Shown: piece by piece, positions 1-7,560 of the stretch
Layout: the number at the start of each line of letters is the position of its first letter
Position numbering within the stretch: position 1 is the stretch's first letter
The notes under the pieces: model-generated
The model's input: the letters and a program-made list of their open reading frames with translations, nothing else
Told to the model about the DNA's origin: nothing
The model's database searches: none
Virus record (IMG/VR): IMGVR_UViG_3300045051_000365
Span: 1-64,000 of that record
Origin: a virus
Reading direction: 5' to 3' (one strand)
DNA length: 64,000 nt
Translations under genes and position numbers: made by a program

Positions 1-31
1 AGCGCCGCGTTCTAGCGATCGGTATTTTCCC
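1..31 (-). pseudogene. XRE-family gene, continuation after the insertion (window edge)
   Basis: Joined directly after TTAC at 1502-1499, minus strand 31-1 continues the XRE frame as ...SFVT-GKYRSLERGA. No stop appears in the ten codons available. This supports precise insertion into a gene that runs off the left edge. The rest is not visible. Confidence 0.55.
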
Positions 32-200
32 TTGACATCCTCACCGCGCTGAAGCGACGGTGATTCCCGGCAGATCGAACAAGCTTAATTGGACGATCTT
101 CGGATGGGTTGACGCTTCACGGGATGCCGCTCCCTTAGCGGAAGTCTTACGCTTTCCTCCACGTCCGTTTTGAGTCTCCGAATGTCCTCCGGCGACCTTG
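12..200 (-). ncRNA. Putative omega RNA (TnpB guide RNA) with guide in flanking DNA
   Basis: In this family the guide RNA overlaps the 3' end of tnpB and the right end of the element and runs into flanking DNA, which acts as guide. Here the scaffold would end at TCAA (35 to 32, minus strand) just after the 41-63 hairpin. The guide would be the next roughly 20 bases of the XRE gene, positions 31 to 12. The 5' limit given is a guess; only the 3' structure and junction are visible. Confidence 0.4.
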
Positions 201-1498
201 ATGTTTACCGCGGCCGTGATGTCTCTATCGTGGAACGCGCCACAGAAGAGACATTCCCACTCGCGGATATTCAACGCCTTTCTCCCGCCGATATTCCCGC
301 AACAGGAACATCGCTGGCTAGTCGGTTCCCATCGGGAAATGACCCGAAAATCCCGTCCGTATTTCTCCGATTTTGCCGCTAACATATCTCGGAAAGAACG
401 CCATCCGAGATCCGATATAGCGCGGGATAGTTTTCGGTTTTTCATCATCCCCGACGTGTTGAGATCTTCCAGAATTATCGTTTGGTTTTCACGGACAACT
501 CTAGTAGATATTTTGTGGAGAAAGTCGGTACGGGTATCTTTGATCCGAGCGTGGATCTTCGCTACCCGTTTTCTCGCCCTCTCCCGTCGCTTACTTCCCT
601 TCTGTTTTCGGGATAGGTTTCGCTGTGCCTTCCGTAGCCGCTTCAGTCGCTTCTTTAACGGTTTCGGCGCGTCGATCTTCTCTCCCGTACTCAGGGTAGC
701 GAACGTGGCGATCCCGAGATCGATTCCTACCGAACTTCCGTTATCGGGGAGTTTTTCGGGAACGATCTCAACAACGAAGCTTAGGAAATAGCGATCCGCC
801 GCGTCTTTAATCGCGGTGACGCTAGAGGGAATCGAGGGGAGTTCTCGACTCCAGACAATATCTAGTTCACCGATTTTCGAGAGGGTGACGGTATCTCGAT
901 TAACTTTGAATCCCCCTCTCGTGAACCGCGCCGATTGTGCCGATCTCCGCTTTTTAAAACGTGGCGGTCTAACCTTTCTCCCTTTTCGCTCCCCCTTGCA
1001 CGACTTGAAAAAGTTCGAGTAGGACTGTTCGAGATCGTTTAACGATTGCTGTAGCGGGATAGCCGATACCTCGCTTAACCATTCCCGCTTTTCGGTCTTT
1101 TTCGCCGCGGTGATAAATTGTTTTTGAAGTTCAGATCCTTTCGGTTTCTTCTCTCCTTTTCGATAGATCTCCTCGCAATACGCTAACGCGTCGTTCCACA
1201 CGACCCTGACGCACCCGAACAATTTACCGAGGGCTTGTTTCTGTGAGTCGGTGGGATAGATTCGGTAGCGATAGCGTGCTTTCATGCTAGTATTATATCG
1301 CAAAACTAGCCAACGGGTAGACATGGAAAGGCAAAGGTTTAGTATCCGAATAGAGTCCGAGCGACTAGAGAAACTACGGAGAGTGGCGCGACAGAGAAAA
1401 AAGACCATGACTCAATTAGTTGAGGACTGGATCGATAGACTGGAAGAAAAGCCGTCCTCCGCTTCGCTAAAGGACGGGGCTTTAGACCCAGATCTCCG
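32..1498 (-). mobile_element. IS200/IS605-superfamily TnpB element (IS1341-like, no tnpA)
   Basis: Element of 1467 bp, read on the minus strand. The left end follows a TTAC tetranucleotide (plus-strand GTAA at 1499-1502). The right end closes with TCAA (plus TTGA at 32-35). TTAC and TCAA are the cleavage tetranucleotides known for IS608. Subterminal hairpins are visible at both ends: 1452-1458 pairs with 1471-1477, and 41-63 folds with a TCACCG/CGGTGA outer stem. It carries tnpB and a divergent ribbon-helix-helix gene but no Y1 transposase, so movement would need TnpA in trans. Removing 32-1498 rejoins the interrupted XRE gene in frame, which supports these exact ends. Confidence 0.8.
41..1285 (-). 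CDS. tnpB: TnpB RNA-guided endonuclease
   Basis: A 414-residue TnpB. TnpB proteins are RNA-guided nucleases that cut DNA next to a target-adjacent motif and help their transposon persist. The RuvC-like residues are all present: D189 in GIDLG, E273 in LEDLN and D355 in HDRDITAAVNI. A zinc finger is formed by C326/C329 and C345/C348. The N-terminal domain (residues 1-180) is full length. The start at 1285 is chosen because the protein begins MKARYRYRIYP as in the family; upstream in-frame sequence belongs to the divergent gene. The stop codon lies inside the right-end hairpin, as is usual where the guide RNA overlaps the 3' end of tnpB. It looks intact and probably active. Confidence 0.9.
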   Translation of the reverse strand: MKARYRYRIYPTDSQKQALGKLFGCVRVVWNDALAYCEEIYRKGEKKPKGSELQKQFITAAKKTEKREWLSEVSAIPLQQSLNDLEQSYSNFFKSCKGERKGRKVRPPRFKKRRSAQSARFTRGGFKVNRDTVTLSKIGELDIVWSRELPSIPSSVTAIKDAADRYFLSFVVEIVPEKLPDNGSSVGIDLGIATFATLSTGEKIDAPKPLKKRLKRLRKAQRNLSRKQKGSKRRERARKRVAKIHARIKDTRTDFLHKISTRVVRENQTIILEDLNTSGMMKNRKLSRAISDLGWRSFRDMLAAKSEKYGRDFRVISRWEPTSQRCSCCGNIGGRKALNIREWECLFCGAFHDRDITAAVNIKVAGGHSETQNGRGGKRKTSAKGAASREASTHPKIVQLSLFDLPGITVASAR

Positions 1499-1502
1499 GT
1501 AA
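1323..1502 (+). CDS. Small ribbon-helix-helix protein carried by the TnpB element
   Basis: A 59-residue protein divergent from tnpB, with 37 bases between the start codons. Residues 1-40 fit a ribbon-helix-helix DNA-binding fold: a short strand (RFSIRIES) followed by two helices ending near EDWIDRL. The tail from about residue 42 is encoded by the left-end hairpin. The stop codon TAA at 1500-1502 lies outside the element, in the TTAC target site read on the other strand, so every insertion at TTAC would supply the same stop. It may regulate tnpB or the element. Function is inferred from fold only. Confidence 0.65.
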   Translation: MERQRFSIRIESERLEKLRRVARQRKKTMTQLVEDWIDRLEEKPSSASLKDGALDPDLR

Positions 1503-1818
1503 CGAAAGAATCGGTATCGAGTCCGAAAACCGCGGCGAGAACCCGCATATTCCCGAGGTCGGGGCAGGACGCGATACGCGGTAATTCCCAATTCTGAATC
1601 GCCCCGACGGAGAGACGAACGCCCGGAATTCCGAGGCGATCCGATTCGCGCTCGATCCAGACCACGAACTCCTCTTGCGTCATGCCTAAATCGTCGCGTT
1701 TTTCTTTTAAAGTTTTCCCGAGGCGTTCGATTCCGTGTTCGGTTAGAGCCGAAGATTTTACCCGCTTTCTCGGAACGGTTTTTCCGTTCTCGTCGGTAAC
1801 GGTGCGCGATACGGCCAT
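1499..1818 (-). pseudogene. XRE-family repressor gene, 5' part, interrupted by the TnpB element
   Basis: Encodes a helix-turn-helix protein starting at 1818, with AGGAGATCT just upstream as ribosome binding site. Residues about 29-75 (starting IERLGKTLKEKR, with MTQEEF and GAIQNWE) match a Cro/C1-type HTH. It is a candidate phage repressor, divergent from the regulator at 1980. After ...DTDSFVT the reading frame runs into the element and ends at 1339 with an artificial tail of about 53 residues. The remainder of the original gene continues at 31-1 and beyond the window edge. The chimeric protein keeps the HTH and may still bind DNA. Confidence 0.75.
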
Positions 1819-1845
1819 ATTAGATCTCCTAGTTTTTGTTCAGTA

Positions 1846-1882
1846 AGGATACAGATTATTCTATCCTGTATTCCAAAAATAT
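1846..1882 (-). promoter_or_regulatory. XRE gene promoter with overlapping inverted repeat
   Basis: On the minus strand TTGTCA lies 18 bases before TAGAAT, a good sigma70-type promoter. The inverted repeat GGATACAG (1847-1854), 11 bases, CTGTATTCC (1866-1874) straddles the -10 box. This is a plausible autoregulatory operator for the XRE protein. Confidence 0.55.
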
Positions 1883-1979
1883 GACAAGATCGACCGGGAA
1901 AAAGCTTGTCCGAGCGGGTATGTCGAGCGGTTCCGTTGTGCTAGGCTAAAAGAATCGTTCTCTATCCGACTAGAAAATT

Positions 1980-2201
1980 ATGATTCAGTCACCTACCGAA
2001 AAGCCTACAAAATTTTCGTCTTATATCGATCGCGAGATATGGGAACAGGTCGGGGAGAGGGAGAAACAGACCGGGAAATCCCGGAGACAGATTATAGAGG
2101 CGGCCTTATCCCTATTTCTCTCGATCCCCCCCGAGATCGAACTCCAGATCGACCGCGAGATCCGCGACTCCTATCTTTCAAAACTCCGTAAGAGATTGTA
2201 A
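1980..2201 (+). CDS. Ribbon-helix-helix (Arc/CopG-like) regulator
   Basis: A 73-residue protein divergent from the XRE gene. The sequence TKFSSYIDREIWEQV, then a short turn at QTGKSRRQ and a helix IIEAALSLFL, follows the strand-helix-helix order of Arc/CopG DNA-binding proteins; it resembles Arc-type phage regulators more than an antitoxin. No toxin gene is adjacent. Together with the XRE gene it probably forms the control switch of this arm. No strong ribosome binding site precedes the ATG. Confidence 0.6.
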   Translation: MIQSPTEKPTKFSSYIDREIWEQVGEREKQTGKSRRQIIEAALSLFLSIPPEIELQIDREIRDSYLSKLRKRL

Positions 2202-2218
2202 AGTTACGGGGAGATTAC

Positions 2219-2321
2219 TCTTGTAGTATTCCCCTACAAGAAAGTTTCTGTTAGGATTAGTCCTAGATTCTCTCTTCTAGGGGATCGGAAACCCAATAAA
2301 AAAACTCGCGGTGAGCGAGTT
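2219..2321 (+). promoter_or_regulatory. Leader with several small inverted repeats upstream of the primase gene
   Basis: Three short hairpins follow one another between the RHH gene and the primase gene: CTTGTAG/CTACAAG (2220-2240), TAGGA-TTAG-TCCTA (2252-2265) and AACTCGC-GGTGA-GCGAGTT (2303-2321). The last would bury the GTG at 2311, which argues for translation starting at the ATG at 2353. Operators or transcript structures are both possible. Confidence 0.35.
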
Positions 2322-2352
2322 CTCTAATTCCAATCAAAAACTTTATGTTCTT

Positions 2353-5199
2353 ATGACCTCAATACTAACACAGAACCGCGTCAAATTGCAACCCTGCCCC
2401 CATTGCGGGAACCGGAACGAGACTAATTACTGTTTCGGCTATACCTCGGACGAGGGAAATCTGCTCTCGGTGTGTAGACGGGGAGCCGATCCGGGCGATG
2501 GATGGGAGCGATCGAAAAAGTCCACTGGCACGGGCGAGCCGATCTACTATCTCAAGCGCGACAAGAAATTTTCAGAATTTAAAAAAGAGAAAACTACCCA
2601 CTACGCCTATCCCCCGCTACGGGACGGCACGATCGTCCGGGTGTACCGCAAGGATTACCGAGAGGGCGCGAACTGGAAAAAGGATTGCAGACAGCAACAC
2701 TCGAAAGACGGCGGGAAAACTTGGATCTGGAACCTACAGGGTATTGAATATAACGAGATCCCCCTGTACCGCGCCGATAGACTCGGGAAAGCGATCGCCG
2801 CGGGAACCCCGATCCTCGTGGTCGAGGGAGAGAACAAGGTAGAGAAATTAGAGGCGATGGGGTTTGTCGCTACCTGTAGCCTCGGGGGGGCGGGCAAGTG
2901 GCAAGAATCGCACTCGGAATTTTTGAAAGGGGCGAAATTAATTCTCTGCCCGGATCGCGATAATCCGGGAGTGAAGCACGTTGCCCGAATCTATCGAGAT
3001 TTTCCCGACGCGCGTTTCTTGTACGCCTATCCCGATTCCGTTCTCTGGAACCATCTGCCCGAGTCCGGGGGTTGCGATATTATCGACTGGATCGAGGAAA
3101 AGAAAATCTCGAAAGAGGAAATTCTAGCGGCCGTTGTCGATGCCCCGAAAGAGATCCGCGTCAGGGAACCCGTGAAGCCCGCGGAAGAAAATTTATTGAC
3201 GATCGAGGAAATCATCGCGGCGATCGACGCGGCGATCGAGCAACGCCTAACCCGCACCCAATGGGAAGCGAAGATCCACGGGTGGGCGAAAGCCTCGGGT
3301 AAAACACCGAACGACATCCGCGAACTGAAGAGAGCGAGGGAACGGGAACTAGAAGAGTCGGATCGGATCGACGCGGCGATCGGGGATTTCCTCAAGAACA
3401 GCCACTACCGGCAGAAAGAACTCGATATACACAAGATCCTCCCGCCGAAACTCGCGGAGGCACTAGAATCTCGGGCTAACACGATCCGCCAACCGTCGAT
3501 CCGGCTACTTCATTCGCTCTGGCCGGTCATGGGCGCGATCCTCGGTTCCCGGTTCGCGATTAATATGAGGACGTCGCGGAACTCTTCCGAGTGTTGGAAA
3601 GAATTCCCGATCTTTTACATGGCCGACGTAGATTATCCGAGCGGCGGGAAAACCACGACCCAAAAACAGATCTACCGTGTTCTCAAAGAGCGCGACCTGA
3701 TCGAACAGGATCGGATCGATCGCGAGTACGATCGCCTCGAACAATTAAAAGCGGAATGGGCGGAAATGACCCGCGACGAACGGCGCGAGAACATGACCAA
3801 CGCCGATGTTAACCCGCGCCTCTACGAGCGGGAACACTGCCGGGCGAAACGGTGGGTGTACGACGAGGGAACGCTAGACGCGATTCTCAAAACCTCCTCC
3901 CTACAATCCCGATGGCAGGGCGCGGTATGGCTCGCCGACGAACTGACCGGATTATTCGACGGGATGAACCAGTACAAATCGGGCGGGAAAGGTAGCGATC
4001 GACAAAGGCTATTATCCGCGTGGAACGATCCCTTGCAGTTTACTTTTGACCGGGTGAACCGCGAGAACCGTTATACCTTGAACGGTCAAACCCTCAACGT
4101 TCTCGGGGGGATACAGATCGGGAAATTGCAGAAATACCTCGATCTTTCCGATGACGTTGACGGGCTAGTTTCCCGGTTTCACTTCCTGATTAACGAACCA
4201 CTCGATCCCGTTCCCGGTCGCCCGCCGATGGACATGAACTCGATCGAGTCCCTAATCCTAGACGCGTTCAATCGGGTGAACGGTATCGATCTAGAGGTCG
4301 GGGAGAACGGGGTAGAGCGCAACGATCTTTGGTTCACCGAGAAGGGCGAGAATTTCGCTTGGGATCTCAACTATCGCTATAACAATCTCGTCAAGTTGAA
4401 CCGCTCGAAAAATCCCTCGCTGTCCGCGTATGTCGGGAAGCAGATGAAAATGTTTTTACGGTTCGCGCTCTCGATCCATCTATTGAACTGGATCTACGAT
4501 CCCGAACATACCGACCTCTACCGAATTCCCGTGCAGACCGCGGCTAAGGCGGCCGCCGTGACCGACTTCTATATCAATCAATTTCTCGCCATTCAGGGGA
4601 TTACCGGCGGCGACGACCAGAACCCGATTCAGGGAATCCTACATGAAATATGGGATCTCGTGAGAACGGCGGGCAAGATCACGACCCGCGAGATCCATCA
4701 AAAATTTCAGTCCCGCAAGATCGACGGACAGAAAATGAATTCCGCTCTCGCCCTCGAACTACTCGAACAATTACAGAAGGCCGGACACGGACGGTTAGAG
4801 GGAAAAACACTGCACTACCTAGAGCCAACGGCGATCGCCGTAGAGGAAACGGTATTCGAGGAAGAGGAAATTATTATCGAGTCTAGTGGTCAGGAGTCAG
4901 AATTCAGGAGTCAGGAATCAGGAGTCAGCGCTGAAGAACTCCCCTCGGTTTACAGCGCGGACGGAACCCATATTGACGCACTACCCGATTACGAGCGGCA
5001 GGAAGTTTTGATCCGAACCGCGGAACCGGCCGACGCGGGGGGCGAAATTATTCCAACCCGCACGATCGCCCGGATCGTGGGGATAACTTTCGACACGATC
5101 GGGAACTGGCTGATCGAGGCGGAAACCCGATTCGGGGAAACCCTGAACCGATTTACATTGCCCTTCGGCAGTTGCTACGTGAACGACGTGGGAACGTGA
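2353..5199 (+). CDS. Phage primase-helicase (zinc/TOPRIM plus DUF3987-type ATPase)
   Basis: A large replication protein of about 948 residues. The N-terminus has a CPHCG zinc motif. It is followed by a TOPRIM-like segment (ILVVEGENKVEKLE ... LILCPDRDNPG), as in DnaG-type primases and gp4-like enzymes. The second half resembles DUF3987 phage helicases: a Walker-A-like YPSGGKTTT, the WLADELTGLFDGMN segment, and VDGLVSRFHFL further on. A C-terminal helix-turn-helix-like segment (RTIARIVGITFDTIGNWL) ends the protein. It probably primes and unwinds phage DNA. A GTG at 2311 could extend it by 14 residues, but neither start has a good ribosome binding site. A heptamer repeat lies in the linker at 4890-4928. 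Confidence 0.8.
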   Translation: MTSILTQNRVKLQPCPHCGNRNETNYCFGYTSDEGNLLSVCRRGADPGDGWERSKKSTGTGEPIYYLKRDKKFSEFKKEKTTHYAYPPLRDGTIVRVYRKDYREGANWKKDCRQQHSKDGGKTWIWNLQGIEYNEIPLYRADRLGKAIAAGTPILVVEGENKVEKLEAMGFVATCSLGGAGKWQESHSEFLKGAKLILCPDRDNPGVKHVARIYRDFPDARFLYAYPDSVLWNHLPESGGCDIIDWIEEKKISKEEILAAVVDAPKEIRVREPVKPAEENLLTIEEIIAAIDAAIEQRLTRTQWEAKIHGWAKASGKTPNDIRELKRARERELEESDRIDAAIGDFLKNSHYRQKELDIHKILPPKLAEALESRANTIRQPSIRLLHSLWPVMGAILGSRFAINMRTSRNSSECWKEFPIFYMADVDYPSGGKTTTQKQIYRVLKERDLIEQDRIDREYDRLEQLKAEWAEMTRDERRENMTNADVNPRLYEREHCRAKRWVYDEGTLDAILKTSSLQSRWQGAVWLADELTGLFDGMNQYKSGGKGSDRQRLLSAWNDPLQFTFDRVNRENRYTLNGQTLNVLGGIQIGKLQKYLDLSDDVDGLVSRFHFLINEPLDPVPGRPPMDMNSIESLILDAFNRVNGIDLEVGENGVERNDLWFTEKGENFAWDLNYRYNNLVKLNRSKNPSLSAYVGKQMKMFLRFALSIHLLNWIYDPEHTDLYRIPVQTAAKAAAVTDFYINQFLAIQGITGGDDQNPIQGILHEIWDLVRTAGKITTREIHQKFQSRKIDGQKMNSALALELLEQLQKAGHGRLEGKTLHYLEPTAIAVEETVFEEEEIIIESSGQESEFRSQESGVSAEELPSVYSADGTHIDALPDYERQEVLIRTAEPADAGGEIIPTRTIARIVGITFDTIGNWLIEAETRFGETLNRFTLPFGSCYVNDVGT
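4890..4928 (+). repeat. Heptanucleotide tandem repeat (STRR-like) inside the primase gene
   Basis: Five heptamers of consensus TCAGGAR follow one another, with one variant TCAGAAT, then a final TCAG. Such short tandemly repeated heptamers are well known in cyanobacterial genomes. The 39 bases keep the reading frame and fall in a Ser/Glu-rich linker between the ATPase and the C-terminal segment. Confidence 0.8.
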
Positions 5200-5251
5200 G
5201 ATTTTAAACATCCGCTTTGACTTTTCTGTAAACTTTTTTGAACGAAATATC

Positions 5252-6427
5252 ATGACACTAACCCTACTCAGTCCGGGACAGTTGACGGCCGCCACGATTT
5301 TTTCGGGAGGCGGCGGCGCGGATGCCGCTCTAAGAAAGCTCGGATTCAAGATCGTCGGCGCGTTAGAGCGGGAACCGAAGATCGCCGCGGTCTACCGCGA
5401 GAACTTCGGGGATCATATCGCCGTGGCCGACGCGCTCGGGTTCGACTATCGCCGGTGGGAAGGGATCGATCTGCTTCACGCGTCCCCGGTCTGCAAGGGC
5501 TACTCGAACGCCCGGAGTCGGGAACTCCCCCCGCACCCCGATAATAATGTCGGGTACGCGTGTATCGAAGCTATCGAGGCGATCCGTCCCCGGTGGTTCA
5601 CGCTCGAAAACGTCTCGGATTATCGAAAGTCCGATGTTTATAAGGCGATCCACGCTTGCCTCGAAAAACACGGGTACAGAACTTTTCAGAAAGTGATCAA
5701 CTGCAAGGATCACGGCGTTCCGCAAAACCGGAAGAGGCTTGTACTCGTGGCCTCTCGGGACAATATCGACTATCGATTTCCCGAACCGAAACCCGAGATC
5801 GGGTGGTACGCGGCGATCGAGCATCTTTTACCCGATTGCCCCGAGACAACTTTTGCCGAGTGGCAGAAACGGAGACTGAAAGATTTCGATTTTACCTGTC
5901 TGATTAACGAGGACGGGAAACGCTCTCGGGGAGTCCCCGCGGATGCCCCGTCACCGACCGTAACCGCGTCGGGGTCGGGGGCGAGATTCAAGGCGATCCT
6001 CGTGGATAACAACCGCAAGGCTCTCCGCTATCCCGAGTATCGTCCCGCCCCCGCGATCCGATCCGCCCATCAGGGCGCGCTTCGGGTACTCATGCAACGC
6101 GCCGGGGGGAATAAAGACAGAACGAACCCGAGGGGAGAACACGAACCCGCGCCCACGCTGACGTGCGGGGGAGGACACTCGCACACCCTAGACGTTATCG
6201 AGCTAATCCCGTCCGTCCCGCCCGAATACATCAAGATCGTGAAATTAACGCCCCGTTGCCTCGCCACGCTCTGCACGTTCCCCGCGGATTACCGACTACC
6301 GCCACAAGTCACTCTCGCGACGGAGATTATCGGCAACTGTTTCCCCCCGAACGCTTACGAGGAGATCGTCCGATGTCTATTGGAGAGTACCGAGAATCGA
6401 CTTACCCCGACAAGATCTATCGCGTAG
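5252..6427 (+). CDS. C5-cytosine DNA methyltransferase (conventional motif order)
   Basis: A 391-residue methyltransferase that would transfer a methyl group from S-adenosylmethionine to cytosine C5. The motifs appear in the usual order: I (IFSGGGGADAAL, residues 16-27), IV with the catalytic cysteine C81 in SPVCKGYS, VI (ENV, 119-121), VIII (PQNRKR, 157-162), a recognition region with two P-[ST]-[PL]-T-[VL]-T segments, and X (IIGNCFPP) near the C-terminus. The usual PPC of motif IV is PVC, which should still be active. No restriction enzyme gene is adjacent, so it is probably an orphan protecting phage DNA. Confidence 0.88.
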   Translation: MTLTLLSPGQLTAATIFSGGGGADAALRKLGFKIVGALEREPKIAAVYRENFGDHIAVADALGFDYRRWEGIDLLHASPVCKGYSNARSRELPPHPDNNVGYACIEAIEAIRPRWFTLENVSDYRKSDVYKAIHACLEKHGYRTFQKVINCKDHGVPQNRKRLVLVASRDNIDYRFPEPKPEIGWYAAIEHLLPDCPETTFAEWQKRRLKDFDFTCLINEDGKRSRGVPADAPSPTVTASGSGARFKAILVDNNRKALRYPEYRPAPAIRSAHQGALRVLMQRAGGNKDRTNPRGEHEPAPTLTCGGGHSHTLDVIELIPSVPPEYIKIVKLTPRCLATLCTFPADYRLPPQVTLATEIIGNCFPPNAYEEIVRCLLESTENRLTPTRSIA

Positions 6428-6591
6428 ATTCCTACGGTCAAATTTTTCGGAAATGCAAACCCCTCGGGATCGTCAAAACGGCGATCGGGATCTTCTATCA
6501 TTTCGAGTCGATCGATCCCGAATTCCCCGAGCTTAGGGGATACAAATTTTGGTGTTTTAGAAAGGAAGATTTCACGGAAGTTACTTTCTAG
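6373..6591 (+). CDS. Hypothetical protein, 72 residues
   Basis: Begins at an ATG inside the 3' end of the methyltransferase gene, in another frame, with GGAG (6361-6364) eight bases before the ATG. The sequence (YRVDSYGQIFRKCKPLGIV...WCFRKEDFTEVTF) looks like a small beta-rich domain. No family recognised. Overlap of 55 bases with the previous gene suggests coupled translation. Confidence 0.6.
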   Translation: MSIGEYRESTYPDKIYRVDSYGQIFRKCKPLGIVKTAIGIFYHFESIDPEFPELRGYKFWCFRKEDFTEVTF

Positions 6592-6598
6592 AAATTTA

Positions 6599-6628
6599 CT
6601 TGACAATTCAAGAAAGAATTAGTAGGAT
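6599..6628 (+). promoter_or_regulatory. Promoter with CTTGACAATTCAAG operator palindrome
   Basis: CTTGACAATTCAAG at 6599-6612 contains the -35 TTGACA (6600-6605). TAGGAT follows 17 bases later at 6623-6628. CTTGA and TCAAG are inverted around CAAT, so a dimeric regulator could cover the -35 box. It drives the small-gene operon starting at 6657 and probably the helicase gene. Confidence 0.7.
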
Positions 6629-6656
6629 TTAATTAGTTTAGAAGTCAAAAGGAAAG

Positions 6657-6887
6657 ATGAAATCACTTGTTAACGAGAATAGTTGCGTTTTAATGTCCCT
6701 CGCTTATTGGTATAGAGATCAGTATTACGATCGTCCGACGGGAGATCTAGATCCTTCTGGAGAGCTTAAAAGACAAGTTTTGGCTTTCAAACTAGGGGCG
6801 ATTAACGAGTGTTTGAAAAAGCGCGGGGAAAAGCCTATCAAATGGAAAAAGCGCGAGCGTAAACCCAGTAAAGTCGAGGCGGCGTAA
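6657..6887 (+). CDS. Hypothetical protein, 76 residues
   Basis: First gene after the 6.6-kb promoter, with AAAGGAAAG as ribosome binding site. The N-terminal half is neutral and aromatic-rich (LAYWYRDQYYD); the last 20 residues are very basic (KKRGEKPIKWKKRERKP), which suggests nucleic-acid binding. No family recognised. It shares a TAATG stop/start overlap with the next gene. Confidence 0.65.
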   Translation: MKSLVNENSCVLMSLAYWYRDQYYDRPTGDLDPSGELKRQVLAFKLGAINECLKKRGEKPIKWKKRERKPSKVEAA

Positions 6888-7039
6888 TGGCGAGAGAGAA
6901 AGTAGTTATCTGGACTAATTTAGGCGAGAAGGGAAACACGAAAGGACTTATCCGCCAGATCGAGGAAAGAGAATCTTCGGAGAGGCTAAAAGCCCATTTG
7001 CTAAAGTGTAAAACTCATTTAAAGGAGTGGAGAGAATGA
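6887..7039 (+). CDS. Hypothetical protein, 50 residues
   Basis: Short gene translationally coupled to its neighbours: it starts in a TAATG overlap at 6887 and ends in an ATGA overlap at 7036-7039. The product is charged and probably helical (RQIEERESSERLKAHLLK). No family recognised. Its reality rests on the tight coupling on both sides. Confidence 0.55.
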   Translation: MAREKVVIWTNLGEKGNTKGLIRQIEERESSERLKAHLLKCKTHLKEWRE

Positions 7040-7242
7040 GTATCGAAAAAGAAATCAATCAACACGGAGAGATCAAATTAACCGATCTCGATCGGAGATT
7101 AAAAGTTACTTTAACCCCTCGCCCCTACGTCTACAATTATCAATTACAGATAGAGGGGATCGGAGACAGCTATCTCTGCTGGTCAAAAGCTAAAGCGAAA
7201 GCGTTGCGAGATATTTTAAATCAATTGCCGTTAGACGATTAA
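7036..7242 (+). CDS. Hypothetical protein, 68 residues
   Basis: Starts at the ATG at 7036, which has AAAGGAG about nine bases upstream. A GTG at 7027 is in frame but poorly placed. The product (LKVTLTPRPYVYNYQLQIEG then SKAKAKALRDILNQL) looks like a beta-sheet followed by a helix. No family recognised. Confidence 0.65.
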   Translation: MSIEKEINQHGEIKLTDLDRRLKVTLTPRPYVYNYQLQIEGIGDSYLCWSKAKAKALRDILNQLPLDD

Positions 7243-7251
7243 GAGAGAGAG

Positions 7252-7560
7252 ATGAAAGAAACAAAAATCAGCGAGAGAACAGGATTAACTTACACTAGAA
7301 GCCCTGTTTTCGAGGATACACGCCCGAGCTACTACCTAAGCGAACCGCTAACCGCAAAACGAGCGAGGGAGATAGCGTACACGATCCCGGGTATTTACTA
7401 CGCTGTTCGAGCCGTTGACGGGGGAACCGATTTATTTATCGCGGAGAGAAATAGTTTTATTACGAAGCTTGCCGGATACGATCCCGAAACACTCCTAATC
7501 GGATACTGCAAAATCGACGCGAGAGGAAACGAGTACATGGTTGTAGGGGGGAGCTTATGA
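7252..7560 (+). CDS. Hypothetical protein, 102 residues
   Basis: Preceded by GAGAGAG and an ATG at 7252; ends in an ATGA overlap with the helicase gene. It has the order helix (LTAKRAREIAYTIPG), then beta strands (GGTDLFIAE..., GNEYMVVGG). No family recognised. Its position in the replication operon suggests an accessory role, by inference only. Confidence 0.65.
   Translation: MKETKISERTGLTYTRSPVFEDTRPSYYLSEPLTAKRAREIAYTIPGIYYAVRAVDGGTDLFIAERNSFITKLAGYDPETLLIGYCKIDARGNEYMVVGGSL

Noticed and set aside
198-791. 197-codon plus-strand ORF
   Set aside because: It is antisense to tnpB; the product is Arg/Ser/Phe-rich nonsense without family features.
1980-2201. Antitoxin of a toxin-antitoxin pair
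   Set aside because: No toxin-like gene overlaps or follows; the next gene is the primase.
2311-2352. GTG start of the primase at 2311
   Set aside because: The GTG lies in the loop of a 7-bp hairpin and has no ribosome binding site; the ATG at 2353 is preferred, with reservation.
5252-6427. Restriction-modification system
   Set aside because: None of the three methyltransferases has a recognisable endonuclease neighbour; the adjacent genes are small and unrelated.
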